64,000 nt of DNA, taken from the NCBI GenBank assembly GCA_964036295.1, contig OZ038464.1:17902443-17966442 (forward strand), given 5' to 3'. The notes below the pieces were generated by a model. That model ran no database searches and had not been told where the DNA came from. It worked only from the letters and a program-made list of their open reading frames with translations. A program made the position numbers and the translations under genes. Source of the DNA: Plumapathes pennacea (taxonomy: Eukaryota > Cnidaria > Anthozoa > Antipatharia > Myriopathidae). Positions within the stretch are counted from its first letter, which is position 1, and every line of letters begins with the position of its first letter. This document shows, piece by piece, positions 1-11,448 of the stretch.

Positions 1-1587
1 CAAAAATGGAAGTGAAAGCCGGGTTTAATTAGAATAGATCAACGCGGGCACTTCAAACTCCTTCGCGGAATACACAGGTATCGCAATCACTTTAGACTCA
101 ACTATAAATAACAACGACAGCCACACTCTTTGTCCACATCAGTTGTCACACATAATGTAAGTGTCAAGTTAGGGCGAACCTATTGTCTTGATAACTTTCC
201 TCGCGCGAGATCTAAGCCCCTCATATACCCATGCGAAAGCTGTGGCAGTGGTGGTTGAAAAACGTTTCACAGAAAGTTGCAACATTTCCTGGAAAACAAA
301 CCAGTTTATTACTTACTATATTAGTGCGGCAAAATTACTCGCATAAGGTGTTGTTAATTGATGTTCGTCATTGTATAGTCGGATTCAGTGAGCTACGACA
401 AGTTCCGTGAGTGAAACAACGATAACTTATAGTTTTCAGAAGTCGTACACATGCAGATTTAGGAAGCTGCAAGTTACTCACCTAAGTTGCAACTTTGTTC
501 ATGCACTAAACGGGGTATCAAAGTAACTCCATTTTTCGCTTTCGTGACTCAGTTGACTTTTGGTTGCTAGTCACATTTCGATAAATTTCGATAAATTAAG
601 CAGACAGTCGTTCTTTTCAGTAAGAGACGATAAACGCAACAGATCTCGGTGAAAACGGAGCAAATTGAGCAACCAACGAATAAGCAAAGTTACAAAAGCA
701 TAAAGAATATGAAGATGATTTTGTCTTAGATCCGCGCGTTGCCGTCCGTCCAATGTTTGTACCGCTACATATTGGAACTGCAAATATATTTTCGTTACCA
801 ATTTTAATTAACCAAAAATCGGTATTGGCCACGTTTTTCAGTCGTGTCGGCGATACGTTTGAATTCGCTTCCTCTTACTGGCACGACATCGATCAAAATA
901 CCAAAGGTACCAAAAGTGGGCCGTTTTCAAAATGCAGCGGTTTCTATTTCCCTAAAACGGGAGATAAACGTGAACCGTTTTCAAATAAAAACGCATCCGC
1001 GTAAATAGAAAACTATTGGAGCTTTTTACTCGACGACCCAAGAAACCGTGATAGCGTGAGCATGCTGCGTGCACTGCTAAGCTGGGTCCAATTGTTCAAA
1101 GCTTGATTGAGCTAACCCAGGATAAACCAAATTATGTTCCTCCTGCTTTTGGCCAACAAACTGCTGAGTTTGGACCCAGACCATGCAACTGAGAGTTTAG
1201 TTCTAGCTTAAAAGGTAACGAATGAGACATTCGCTTTGTGGCCGAAATGGTTCTCATTTTCAGGCCTAAAAACGACAACAAAGTTTCGACCAATAATCCA
1301 GGATTGCAGCCTAATCGATCTTCGAACAACCGGACCCTGAAGATTAGGAAGGAATGTATTGTACCAAAGCAGTAAAAAAGATATCAGATATACCAAAGCA
1401 GTAAAAAAGATATCAATTATGATTTGGTTGAGTAGTCTTTTTAATGAGCTAGTTAGGCAACTGAGCGTGATAATGATAAATAGATGCTAATCAGCTAATG
1501 CTAATGTGAGGTTTGCACGAAAAAGGCTAAACAACTTATACGCGTCTTTGTTTATTTAGTAATAGTTTCGAATGCGGCTCCTTAGCA
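1..1587. other. No gene recognised (left edge)
   Basis: AT-rich sequence with only short, unconvincing open frames on both strands. A 24-nt stretch is directly repeated at 1363-1386 and 1392-1415. No homology is recognised. Promoter or 5' untranslated sequence of the following open frame may lie at the right end. Confidence 0.5.
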
Positions 1588-2541
1588 ATGGAACGACGTT
1601 TAGCTTTGAGCAGTGAAAACGCCGATGACACTTCTAGAAAAAACGATTTTGAGGGAAGAAGACTGCGCAACACACTCCGAGAGCTCGAGAGAGATCAGTC
1701 GAGGCAACAGAAAAAACTAAACAGCGAACAAGTGGAATACGCCATGCAAAACCTGTCTGTTGACGATCTGCAGTCTTTTACGGTCCTGACAAAGAAAATT
1801 CTTCGTTCTAGTTTCCTTCCCCCGATAATGAAACCCAAGGTACCTGGTGGAACTATGGCCATGAGCGATCCATACGCGGAAAGACTTAGAGGAACTAAAT
1901 TCATGCAAAATAGCACACGTCGAAAACCGCATAAGCTCTCCGAGAAAAAGCTCCTTCGAAGAAGCTTCTCGGATAATTCTCTTCTCCAAAAGGCATCTCA
2001 CGATGAACAACCAGATGAGGGACGAAGACGAAAAGCGAGTTTGACTTACAATTCATTATTTATACGTAAGCAACTTCGTGAGAGCCACTCGGATAGTTCG
2101 GCCGCTAGCCACGGCCGTTCGACTATCAAAAGACGCGCACAGCAAGTGGGGTTCGCAGGTGAGTTGAGTACAAAACGTTCTAGCTCGATCATGAACAACA
2201 AAACGGCCTGGTCGCCAAGGAATGAAAAGACTTTATCATCTACTGGTATCCCACCTAAAAAACATCACGGTGACCGTCGAAGCCAAGAAAAACATAAAGA
2301 CGAAGGTCTTCCCAGCGGGAGTGCAGAGATCAACGATAATGAAAGTGAGGAGGCATTGTGCTTGAGCGAAGTTATCGAACGAAAGCTGCAATTAAGGGAA
2401 CTTGCACGAGAAGCAAGACGAAATAGAAACATAAAAGAAGGGTTGGAAGGTACAGAAGACAAGACTTCTTCAGTACACTCCAAGAAATGTCCTGATCAAA
2501 GTAAAGCCAAGGCAGAGACAACAGAAGCGGTTACCGTTTAG
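1588..2541 (+). CDS. Unrecognised basic, Ser/Lys/Arg-rich protein (317 codons)
   Basis: A 317-codon uninterrupted frame starts at a true ATG in good context (GCAATGG) and ends at TAG. The protein is hydrophilic and strongly charged. It has no membrane segment or signal peptide and is probably largely disordered, with many RRK/KR clusters. An N-terminal segment (about residues 23-65) could form helix or coiled coil, and a C-terminal helix (about 255-280, ERKLQLRELAREARR) has clear heptad-like charge. Length and codon regularity argue for real coding sequence, but I recognise no family. The strong internal donor-like CAG/GTGAGT at 2156-2164 could mean that a shorter first exon is used. The segment at 5158-5736 on the same strand has similar composition and may belong to the same gene, but I could not find a convincing donor joining them. 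Confidence 0.5.
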   Translation: MERRLALSSENADDTSRKNDFEGRRLRNTLRELERDQSRQQKKLNSEQVEYAMQNLSVDDLQSFTVLTKKILRSSFLPPIMKPKVPGGTMAMSDPYAERLRGTKFMQNSTRRKPHKLSEKKLLRRSFSDNSLLQKASHDEQPDEGRRRKASLTYNSLFIRKQLRESHSDSSAASHGRSTIKRRAQQVGFAGELSTKRSSSIMNNKTAWSPRNEKTLSSTGIPPKKHHGDRRSQEKHKDEGLPSGSAEINDNESEEALCLSEVIERKLQLRELAREARRNRNIKEGLEGTEDKTSSVHSKKCPDQSKAKAETTEAVTV

Positions 2542-5157
2542 ACAAGAACACCTGGGCGCAGTCAACCAATCACCGTAATTTACTAACTTGTTAAGTCTGA
2601 CACATAAATATACAAAAGAAAGGAAGTAGAAAACAGAAAACATCCGTATGTGTGACTATTAGAGGCAGTCAAAATTCAGATTGGATTGAAGGTTGTCACA
2701 GCACTTTCCACTGGAATGAGAGTTTTGTATTATATCGATATCGTTTCGCTGCGAGCACCAAGAGTGAACTGCAAAAGACCTAACTGACAGACACATAACA
2801 AAAATTTATATGTATGTTCCGAATTGTCAAACGAGATATAAAGCATTCATAGCAAGTTCCCCCTCCCTCCCCTCCCTTGCATCTCGAAAAATATGGTTTA
2901 TGGTCGTCTTATCTGGAAGCTTTCGCGTGCCGTAAGCCCAAGGTGTTGAAGGAATTTTTGTCCACTTAAGGTTCTTTTGTTTTCAAGGAAGTCAGTCATA
3001 AAGAAAGCAGTCCTCCTGAATACAAATGCACAAGCAACTAATGTTTTCCTGTTTATCATCGCAAAGCACATGAAACTAAAAGTTACTTACAAAACAATGT
3101 AGTGGTCGTGTGTCCTAAATACTTAACAAATTAATTATTGTGTCCTCTTCCTAACCCTTTCAATCCCAAGAGTGTTCAACGTCAATTTTCTCCTTCAGTT
3201 TCTCACCAGAAATATATCATACAGTAAGGAGAATCTGGCTTTTGATACCTTACTTAGATGAAAGCTGACTAAACTATCAATTCTCACTGAATCGCTCGTA
3301 CACTTCCTTCTCAAAAGGTTAGAAGAATCTGTATTTTGAGCTTGGAAGTGAAAGGCTTTGAACTGACAGGAGAAGCATATGCTAAAACACAACAAGTGGT
3401 GTGACAGCCCCGTAGAAACTTATGCTCTCTTTTCTTGAACTTCTATTAATCGAGTTGAAAACAAGTCTTGCAAATTTCTCTGGAAAGTGCAACGCAAACA
3501 GTCTACAACCGTTAGCGGAACCTTAAATGGCTACCGGTTGCGGAAACTTCGACTCATTATCATATGAACGGACCAACTTGAATATTTGAAGAGTGTTCCT
3601 GTTAGCTTTAGCCTACTTTTCCCGTGTGAAGTAGCTCCATTGTTTTAGGGTTAGGGATTTTGTTAGGTTGTCTAAAGTATTGTTTTTTAATCAATAGTGC
3701 AACACCTTACGAGAGCACAAACGTTCACGATCGATACGTGACTATAGCCGAGGCACATGGTGGTGTATGTTCTATTTTATATACACAAAAATGAAATGTA
3801 GCCTTTAAATGCTTTTGTAATCGGCTAAAACGAACAAGTGGTCCTTTATCTTTTCATGTAAACTTGTGGACTTTAGTCCGCTGCTTTGTTCAAGAACTTA
3901 AGGAGTGCTTGATAGAAGAGCTCTTTGTTCTGAAGTGCTCTTTTCCTTGTTCACCCATTGGTTATGTGCAATATGCTGTGATACTGCCTCGTGCATTGTT
4001 CCTAACTCACCTGACCGGACAGAGCACCGACAGTAAATTCGTCTAACGTCGACTGCCCCCTAGAAAGTCTATATCTCCCAGTTCTGTAAAAGGTCTTTAT
4101 ATCTCCCAGTCTGTGTATTGGAGTTAAAGAGCCGATCCTGGAGGGAGTCACACAATGATAAAACACCCAGCCCAGTCTACATAGACATGTCAGGTGATAT
4201 GGTAAGCAAACATGTCATGTTATACAAATACACCGGCAAACCGGGTTTAAATGCGTAAAGATATAAGACACGATTAAAAGAGTGAAATTACTGTCCACAA
4301 GTCGAAGTGACTTCAAACGATTTAACTCGTTTTATTCGCCTTCAAGTATTCGTTGTTTACCTCACTGAAATGAATTGTTCGAGTAGTGCATGGCGGACTT
4401 AAAAATGGAGACTTAGGGTTTAGAATGTTAACAAAGACAAACGGTTGGGCACGACATTCACCAGGTTGGTTAAAAATATACTTTAAGACATTAATATACA
4501 GTTTCTTCACTTGCCTACAACAAACACGATGTTAGCAAAACGGCTACTCAAGACCAAATCACTTGAAATGTAAGCAAAAATATGAAGCAAAACACCAGCG
4601 CTAGAGGCTGCAACTATCAAGGATTGGCTCAGATTGACCGGCTTTGTTAGATGAATTATCGAATAGCAATTATGACCCGTCTTAGTTTAGGAATAAAACA
4701 AATCTGGAAAACACTAAACACGATACGACTTAAGCAATGTAGGTAATTTTAATTAAAAAGACCAAAACTAGTCTTCTGCGATCTGCAAATCAGTAATAAA
4801 GGAGAGACTTCATCATCAATGGACACACTTCGGTTCACACGTAAGAAGCGATCAGGTTAGTTTAATTTTTTTGCTGCCGAAAACGAATTTGATTCACCCC
4901 AAAAAACTCCAAATCCAAAACTGTCAAATGGTGCTACTACTCAAATTTTAAGAAAAGTCTCAATGAGTACATTTTAATTGCAGTGTCCACAGTGTAAGTT
5001 GTTCTGCGGAGTTCACAATTTAGTTTAGACATACATGTATTACAAGGGATACTGAAGCGGGGTCGAAACTTAAATTTCCACGCTCAAAATTTCCTGCTGC
5101 CACTCGCCCCAAAACGATTCCTATTTCTTAGTCGTACATGTTTCACTCTGTCGCCAG
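2542..5157. other. Non-coding stretch with one dispersed repeat copy
   Basis: No supported gene. About 3153-3340 is a reverse-oriented copy of the dispersed family described at 25006 and 46609: it opens with AACCCTTTCAATCCCAAG and contains the CTCCTTCAGTTTCTCACCAG core. The rest is AT-rich sequence without recognisable features. It may be an intron if 1588-2541 and 5158-5736 are one gene. Confidence 0.45.
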
Positions 5158-5736
5158 GGCAGCGGTGTGCATTACCATAACGAAGAGCATTCAGCAACAG
5201 TCAGAAACAAGCAGAAAGATGACGAGGGTACACCCAACACGAACACACCGGCATTTCCAAAGCTCAAGTTGAAGGCGTGCAAAAGCAGCCCACAACTCGG
5301 ACAACAAGCTGAGAGCAAGTTGCGACTCAAAATGACAAAGTCAGTAGAATGCGAGTTACGAGGAGGGAGGCGTCCGAAAAATGTGAAGACAAAGGAGTAT
5401 TTCGACCACAAAAGACAAAGACGACAAAGCGAACAGCTGCCGGACATTGCCAGCGGTGGACTAGGTACCCGAGCTAAAAAGGTCACTCGAGACAGAGAAA
5501 TATCCTCCTCAAAACTAAGCGCATGTCGATTTGCGGGAGCTATAAACGATCGCTGTCACAGATCGCAAGATGTGCCCAGAACCAAAGGCGCCTGTGAGAC
5601 AAAGGTGGCGCTGACAAAGGCGGAGCAAACTCAAGCACTTAATCGATACTTGAATGCCAGCAGAGAACCAGAAGATATCGTTGAAATGAAGGCAAAGAAC
5701 CTCTGGTTTTGGCTCAATGATCAGGGTAACATCTGA
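5158..5736 (+). CDS. Unrecognised basic coding exon, probably terminal
   Basis: An open frame of about 190 codons ends at TGA 5734-5736. No ATG opens it; the frame extends back to a plausible acceptor (CGCCAG/GGC) at 5157/5158 in phase 0, so I read it as a 3' exon. The protein is hydrophilic, rich in Lys, Arg, Gln and Ser, with a KHKRQRRQ-type basic patch. The C-terminus (about the last 45 residues) is more ordered, predicted helical and contains aromatic residues (KAKNLWFWLNDQ). Family not recognised. It could be the last exon of the gene beginning at 1588 or a separate gene whose 5' exon I cannot identify. Confidence 0.4.
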   Translation, partial: GSGVHYHNEEHSATVRNKQKDDEGTPNTNTPAFPKLKLKACKSSPQLGQQAESKLRLKMTKSVECELRGGRRPKNVKTKEYFDHKRQRRQSEQLPDIASGGLGTRAKKVTRDREISSSKLSACRFAGAINDRCHRSQDVPRTKGACETKVALTKAEQTQALNRYLNASREPEDIVEMKAKNLWFWLNDQGNI

Positions 5737-6290
5737 TGTATACAGTATTCCTTGAGGCAGAAAGTAAACTTTGGAGTGTTTAGTGAAAAGTTGAGACTTC
5801 GATTTCGACTTGTAGAAAGGTAACTTTGACCCCTAACGAGTGTTGAGACCGGTTGTATCCCACGATGAGGGGCTTATAGTTTAACTAACACGTTGTTTTT
5901 TGACTTCTTAGTAGGCCATCAGTTAGTAGATGACTGTTACCTCTGTTGCAAAACAAGGTCCTGTGCATGGCCTTTCTAATGACAATGAGTTTCATTTGCT
6001 TGAAAATGAATATGTGAGTAAAACTAAACTCATAAGAAAGGTTTAGTACTTGGCTTCATTTTGAAACAGAAGCAACAGGCATCTCGGAAATGGCCTGCTC
6101 CGTACTTTCTGGGTAAGTGGGAGGGGGGAGTAATGTTGCCATCCCGAAGGGGATCGTTGTCAAGCATTTTAGTCTGAAATAGGTTTTATAAAATATTTTT
6201 GTCTGGAATAGGGTAATAAATTTTGCTATTTTAGTATCTCAGTGTCTTAACATTTCGTCCAGGGTTTATGAGCATAGAATTCTGGCAAAA
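5737..6290. other. No feature recognised
   Basis: Likely 3' untranslated and intergenic sequence after the preceding exon. No open frame or repeat recognised. Confidence 0.4.
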
Positions 6291-6434
6291 TACAGTCAAA
6301 CCTCTATTTCAAAGTCATGGTCACCACTTAATAGAGGTGACTGTATATTAGAGGCTAAATTTACAGTATTTTAAAGTATGGGGAGTGATTTTCGGGACTT
6401 TGATAAGTGACCACTTAATAGAGGTTTGACTGTA
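6291..6434. mobile_element. Short MITE with TACAGTCAAACCTC terminal inverted repeats
   Basis: The left end TACAGTCAAACCTCTATT is matched by its reverse complement at 6416-6434. The element is about 144 bp, with TA at both outer edges. CAGTnnAACC-type termini with a TA target are typical of Tc1/mariner/pogo (Tigger)-derived MITEs. It has no coding capacity. Confidence 0.75.
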
Positions 6435-6475
6435 CTGTTGTTAGTCAACTTGATTGCAGTCCTTGTTTACAAAAC

Positions 6476-6959
6476 ATGTATTTTCTGTGGTGTGATTTCC
6501 CCCGGAATATGCCAATGTATACATGTATACTTGAGCTGACTAATCAATATGCCATCAAAACATTGTTGAAACTACCCAAGACTACTTCGTACAACAGCTT
6601 ATTGAGCGTGGTCGGGTTCAAGTCCATAGAGCACCGCAGATATGTTCAGTCTTTGCTGTTTCTACACAAGTGTGTTCACAAACTGTGATCCTAATTATAT
6701 TAAACAGTTATTTTCATTTGGGGCTAGCAACATACAATCTTAGGGGAGACATGATTCTTCACCTGCCAAATTATAAGTCAAAGTATTTTTTTCATAACTC
6801 TTTTACCTATATAATAACTAAATTGTGGAATAGCTTACCTAATGATATTTGTATTATATCTTCTCCAGTTATTTTTAAGTCTAAAATTGATAACACTGAG
6901 CTATCAGCTCTGGCATGGAGTACAATTAGTATGTGTGTAATTTAGTATTATTTAACTTG

Positions 6960-7008
<49 letters not shown>

Positions 7009-7182
7009 GTATTTGGAGTAAATAAGTTAATTGCATTTTTAGAATTTTATCCTTAATTTTGAATTTTAGAATTTAATTTAAATTCTATTTTACGTTGTTG
7101 CACGTACACATTGTAAACGAGCTTATGCTCATTGGTGAAACGTGGATAAATAAATTACTTACTTACTACTTACTTACTTATG
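6476..7182 (+). mobile_element. 5'-truncated non-LTR retrotransposon 3' end
   Basis: Two adjacent frames carry the typical C-terminal tail of a CR1/L2/jockey-like reverse-transcriptase polyprotein. At 6476-6688 there is a stretch like LLKLPKTTSYNSLL...EHRRYVQSLLFLHK, and at 6670-6945 NLRGD...FHNSFTYIITKLWNSLPNDI...FKSKI. The frames are shifted relative to each other, so the copy is dead. A TTA microsatellite follows, then a 3' end reading GGATAAATAAATTACTTACTTACT, the simple-repeat tail usual for these elements. The 5' part (endonuclease and the catalytic YADD region) is absent. Confidence 0.7.
6962..7008. repeat. (TTA)n microsatellite
   Basis: About fifteen uninterrupted TTA units inside the retrotransposon 3' region. 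Confidence 0.95.
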
Positions 7183-7183
7183 T

Positions 7184-7783
7184 CAAACCACAAAAAAAGT
7201 TTATGATAATTGTGTGGTTTTGGATGGAGAAATATGCTGGATTTCAATACTTTCGGTGTTTCGGCTCCCGTTATTTGGCGATTAGCCAGGCACCACAGCA
7301 CATACAGCGACATTATACATTCCATTCGATTTCCTTCGCCATGCATCTTGCAAAACTGAGCCAGCAATTATAACTACAGTACTGTAAAAAAACTGACTCT
7401 ACTTGAACTTGTATTGCGGCAATTGTCTTCCTATAAAATATATGTCCCTCTGAAGCCACCTTCTAATAGTAACGTGTTCGTACCTGCATGTCTTAGTGGC
7501 TCTTTGTTCCACTTGAAACTGCCGCCATCTTGGACTTAGTAGCCTTGTCCCCAGTACCAGCCGCGTACGATACAACCTCGTCCCCAGGACATTCGGAGGC
7601 TTCTTGTCTATATTTGCCTTTTTTTTGTTGTTGTTTTTATTTTTGTTTTTGTTTCTTTTGTTTTTCGCCTTTTGCTTTTACATTGGGAAAGATTGCAAGC
7701 CATCACAAACTAATCGCATGCTTTATGTCGTATCATCGAAGCCAAGACCTCAGACACGCACAGATGACCAAGACGTGTTAGAT
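7184..7783. other. Intergenic, T-rich tract
   Basis: No gene supported. A low-complexity T/G-rich tract occupies about 7618-7680 and creates spurious hydrophobic open frames. The right end is probably upstream regulatory DNA of KIF17. Confidence 0.4.
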
Positions 7784-7797
7784 GTTGCCTTGGCAAC
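7784..7797. promoter_or_regulatory. Perfect palindromic RFX X-box upstream of KIF17
   Basis: The sequence GTTGCCTTGGCAAC is a complete two-half-site X-box (GTTGCC-N2-GGCAAC). Established knowledge: RFX factors bind such sites in promoters of ciliary genes across animals. It lies about 860 bp upstream of the KIF17 ATG and about 330 bp upstream of the putative non-coding first exon. A CRE-like GACGTCAT follows at about 7829. The regulatory role is inferred. Confidence 0.65.
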
Positions 7798-8647
7798 TGT
7801 TTACCTTGCCTCTCCAAATATGGGTTAAGACGTCATTCACCTAAAATAATGGCGGAAGGGAAGTTTTAGCCGGCTGCAGGCCTTCTTTATCACAGAAATA
7901 TTTCGAATGAAGCGAAACAGTACCTTGCGTGTAATGCCGTCTGTTTAGCTGGCTTGAGGTTAGCTGTATTATCATCCCGGAGTTTGGAACGGTGCTGTGC
8001 GGAAACCACTTATAAACAACTGCGGCTGACAGAGCTCGAGTTAATTTTCAGCTGTTAGATCACCCAGTAACAGAAATGAACTTTAGACCTTACAAGCATC
8101 AGTCTTAGTTGTATTCGGAAGAGAGGTAAGTTTACACTGTTACCTTTTTTATCTGTTTTGGCGTTGTTGCTTAGGACCGCGAGACCTGTCACCTGATTTC
8201 TTATCGAGAGATCTAAACTCGATCATTTAAAAAATCTAAGTTACTGATAAGGTCTATGTGGCTTTCCTCTGGTCGTGTTTTTCTTCTTTGGACACCTTCT
8301 TTGGACGTAGATTTGCTGTTCGAAGCAAGACCATGTTAATTTTTGACAATGCTTGTTAATAATATTGTTAATTGCTTCATTTTGTTGTTTTCATTACATA
8401 TTCTCAAACAGAACTTTTCTTCGCTTCGAAAAGTAACGATTAAAAAATTAAAAAGAGTAAAAATTATTTTATAACCTAAGCCAATCTGCCATAATTTTAT
8501 TCCCATACTCAATCAGCTCAACCAATATACTAACTGAACCAAAAATCTCAAACTTATCCAGATCTTTTTACATGCTCCTTGTTTTCTGTAATTTGATCAA
8601 TATCTGACGGTAGAGAACTAAATATCCTTACCCGACCTTGCAGGATC

Positions 8648-11414
8648 ATGGCTGAAGCAGTCAAAGTAATAGTGCGATGTCGCCCACTCAACCGGCGAGA
8701 GAATGACCTCAAGTGTGAAGTAATCGTGAAAATGGACTCTGCTGTTGGTCAGTGTTCATTGACTAAACCAGGAGAGAAAGGCCAACCTCCAAAGTCTTTC
8801 ACGTTTGATGGAGCATATTACACTGACTCAACTACTGAGACCATCTACAATGACATTTGTTTCCCTCTGGTGGATGGCGTGCTTGAAGGTTACAATGGGA
8901 CAGTGTTTGCATATGGCCAAACAGGCTGCGGCAAGTCCTTTAGCATGCAGGGAATAGAAGATCCTCCCACTCAGAGGGGTATTATCCCACGAGCATTTGA
9001 GCACATCTTTGAGTCTATTCTTGTAGCTGAAAACACTAAGTTTTTAGTTCATGCATCATATTTAGAGATATACAATGAAGAAATCAGGGACTTACTCAGT
9101 AAAGATTCTAAATCTAAACTGGAGCTAAAGGAACACCCAGACAGGGGTGTCTACGTGAAGGATTTGTCCTGGCACCCTGTTCATAATGTCACGGAGATGG
9201 AGAAAGTCATGGACCTTGGAAGTAGTAATCGTTCAGTTGGTGCTACCCTTATGAATGCAGATTCCTCGCGGTCGCATTCTATCTTCACTATCAATCTTGA
9301 GATCTTGGATGAAGGATCAGATGGGGATGAACACATACGTGCAGGAAAACTAAACCTTGTAGACTTGGCTGGCAGTGAGCGGCAGTCAAAGACTGGTGCT
9401 ACTGGTGACAGACTCAAAGAAGCCACCAAAATTAATCTCTCTTTGTCTGCCCTTGGCAATGTCATCTCTGCACTGGTTGATGGGAAGGCAAAACATATTC
9501 CTTACCGTGACTCAAAACTCACAAGACTTTTGCAAGTAGGTTATTTTTAGGATGTGATTTTCCCTTGGACCTTTAGCCAAATATGTATAGCACATTTAGG
9601 AGTTGAGAGGATAAATTGCTTCTGCTCAGCACAATATTTATATTGTGTATTTTTAAGGTGTTAGGTACACAATCCCATGTCCTTTACTATTTGTCGGTCT
9701 ATGAAAAGCTAACTAAGATTCATAAGAATTAAGTCTCAAAAATGAAGCATGACCCAATTTGGCCCATGTAAATGCAACCTTAGTTGCTCCTTTATCCCTT
9801 CAACTGTGACCTGCCTAGTCAACTTTCTTCAAAAACAGTAGGTTGGTTGTGATCGTCCGGGTTAGAGTAGTCTCCAGAAAGACTGTTGTTGGTGACTGAC
9901 GTTTTGACTACCTGAGCGGAAGTCATCTTCAGAGTCAAGTGAAAGTGATGTGATGAATACTTTCACTTGACTCTGAAGATGACTTCCGCTCAGGTAGTCA
10001 AAACGTCAGTCACCAACAACAGTCTTTCTGGAGACTACTCTAACCCGGACGATCACAACCAACCTACTGTTCACACTCCTGGGTTCAAACCATTTGCCAT
10101 GTTTCTTCAAAAAGTTAACACAGACTTACTAAATAAAGTACATGTATTTGTACAGGATTCTCTTGGGGGTAACACCAAGACCCTGATGGTTGCCTGTTTG
10201 AGCCCAGCAGACAATAACTATGATGAGACTCTGAGTACATTACGGTATGCTAACCGTGCTAAGAACATCAAAAACAAACCCAAGATTAATGAGGATCCCA
10301 AAGATGCTTTACTGCGAGAATACCAGGAGGAGATCCAGAAACTGAAGCAGATGTTGATGGGGCAGTTGTCTATTCCTCCCGAGCTACTGCGTAAGTCAGG
10401 AAACAAACTGCATGATTTCATTCCCTGAAAAATAACCCCAACCAAGTAAACATGCTTTATGTAAGCCAAAACATGCACATTTAGTGACTTGGTAAGACAC
10501 ATAAGATACCAATTTATATCAGATTTTTTCTTTTCCAAAGCAGGTATCAGATTCTTTTCCAAAGCAAGGTAACAGATAAATTTTTAGCATGGCAGGTGTA
10601 AGAAAATCCCTCCCCTTTCCATCTTATACAGTCACTAAATAACCCAGTCTCTCCCTCCCCAGTGTAATACCATATAAATACTCTCCCCTCCCCTCTACTT
10701 TTTTCATTATGTTCAAGGCTTTAAAAGTGCAAGTCATACAGAGTACAGGAAAGACATTGGAGTAAGTACTAGGTTTTGCTTGTCTCATAAATCAACTTTT
10801 CGTACAGAGGGTTCAGCAGCTCCAGTCTCCACAGCACAACCAGCAGGCCAGATCACCCAGCAAGAGGATTCTTCCCTTGTTGCCATGGAAACTGCCAAAG
10901 TGAAAGCCGAGTATGAGCAACAGCTGTCAGAGATGAAGGCGAAGTACAAGGCAGAACAGATGTCCAAGCAGAAGCTGCAGGAAGAAATGGAACGACTGCA
11001 GACCAACTACAACAGACAGGTCCATGATATTGAAGATCACTATGCTGTCACCATGACAACAGCTGAAGGTGGCCAATTGAATGGTGCAATGGCTGAAGGA
11101 ACTTCTGCAAGCATTATCAGCATGACAGGACAGGTACAGTATGCTGGTCTACCAAAAATCACTGGATTTGTACAGTCAGTTTTATATTGCACAATTACTG
11201 TATGCCACCCCTAGGCTTTCACAACTGCTCCATCATGGGTTCTGATCAAGTGGGCAAAACACCACTTAAGTTTCACCTTCTTTAGCTGGCAAATGCCCCA
11301 CATATGCCAAGGGTCGTAGGTGGGTTGCAGGAATTGCGAAGACTTACAGCACCTGTTGGAATTTTTTAGGACTCTAATGAAAAGCACCTGTGGGCGATGA
11401 GGCGATTATTAATA

Positions 11415-11448
<34 letters not shown>

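Noticed and set aside
7530..7828. Hydrophobic Phe/Leu-rich open frames upstream of KIF17
   Set aside because: They are read from a T-rich low-complexity tract, with no conserved motifs.
9967..10428. A 153-codon frame covering the palindrome and the second KIF17 exon
   Set aside because: Only 10156-10390 is homologous to kinesin. The front part is intronic palindrome that happens to be open.
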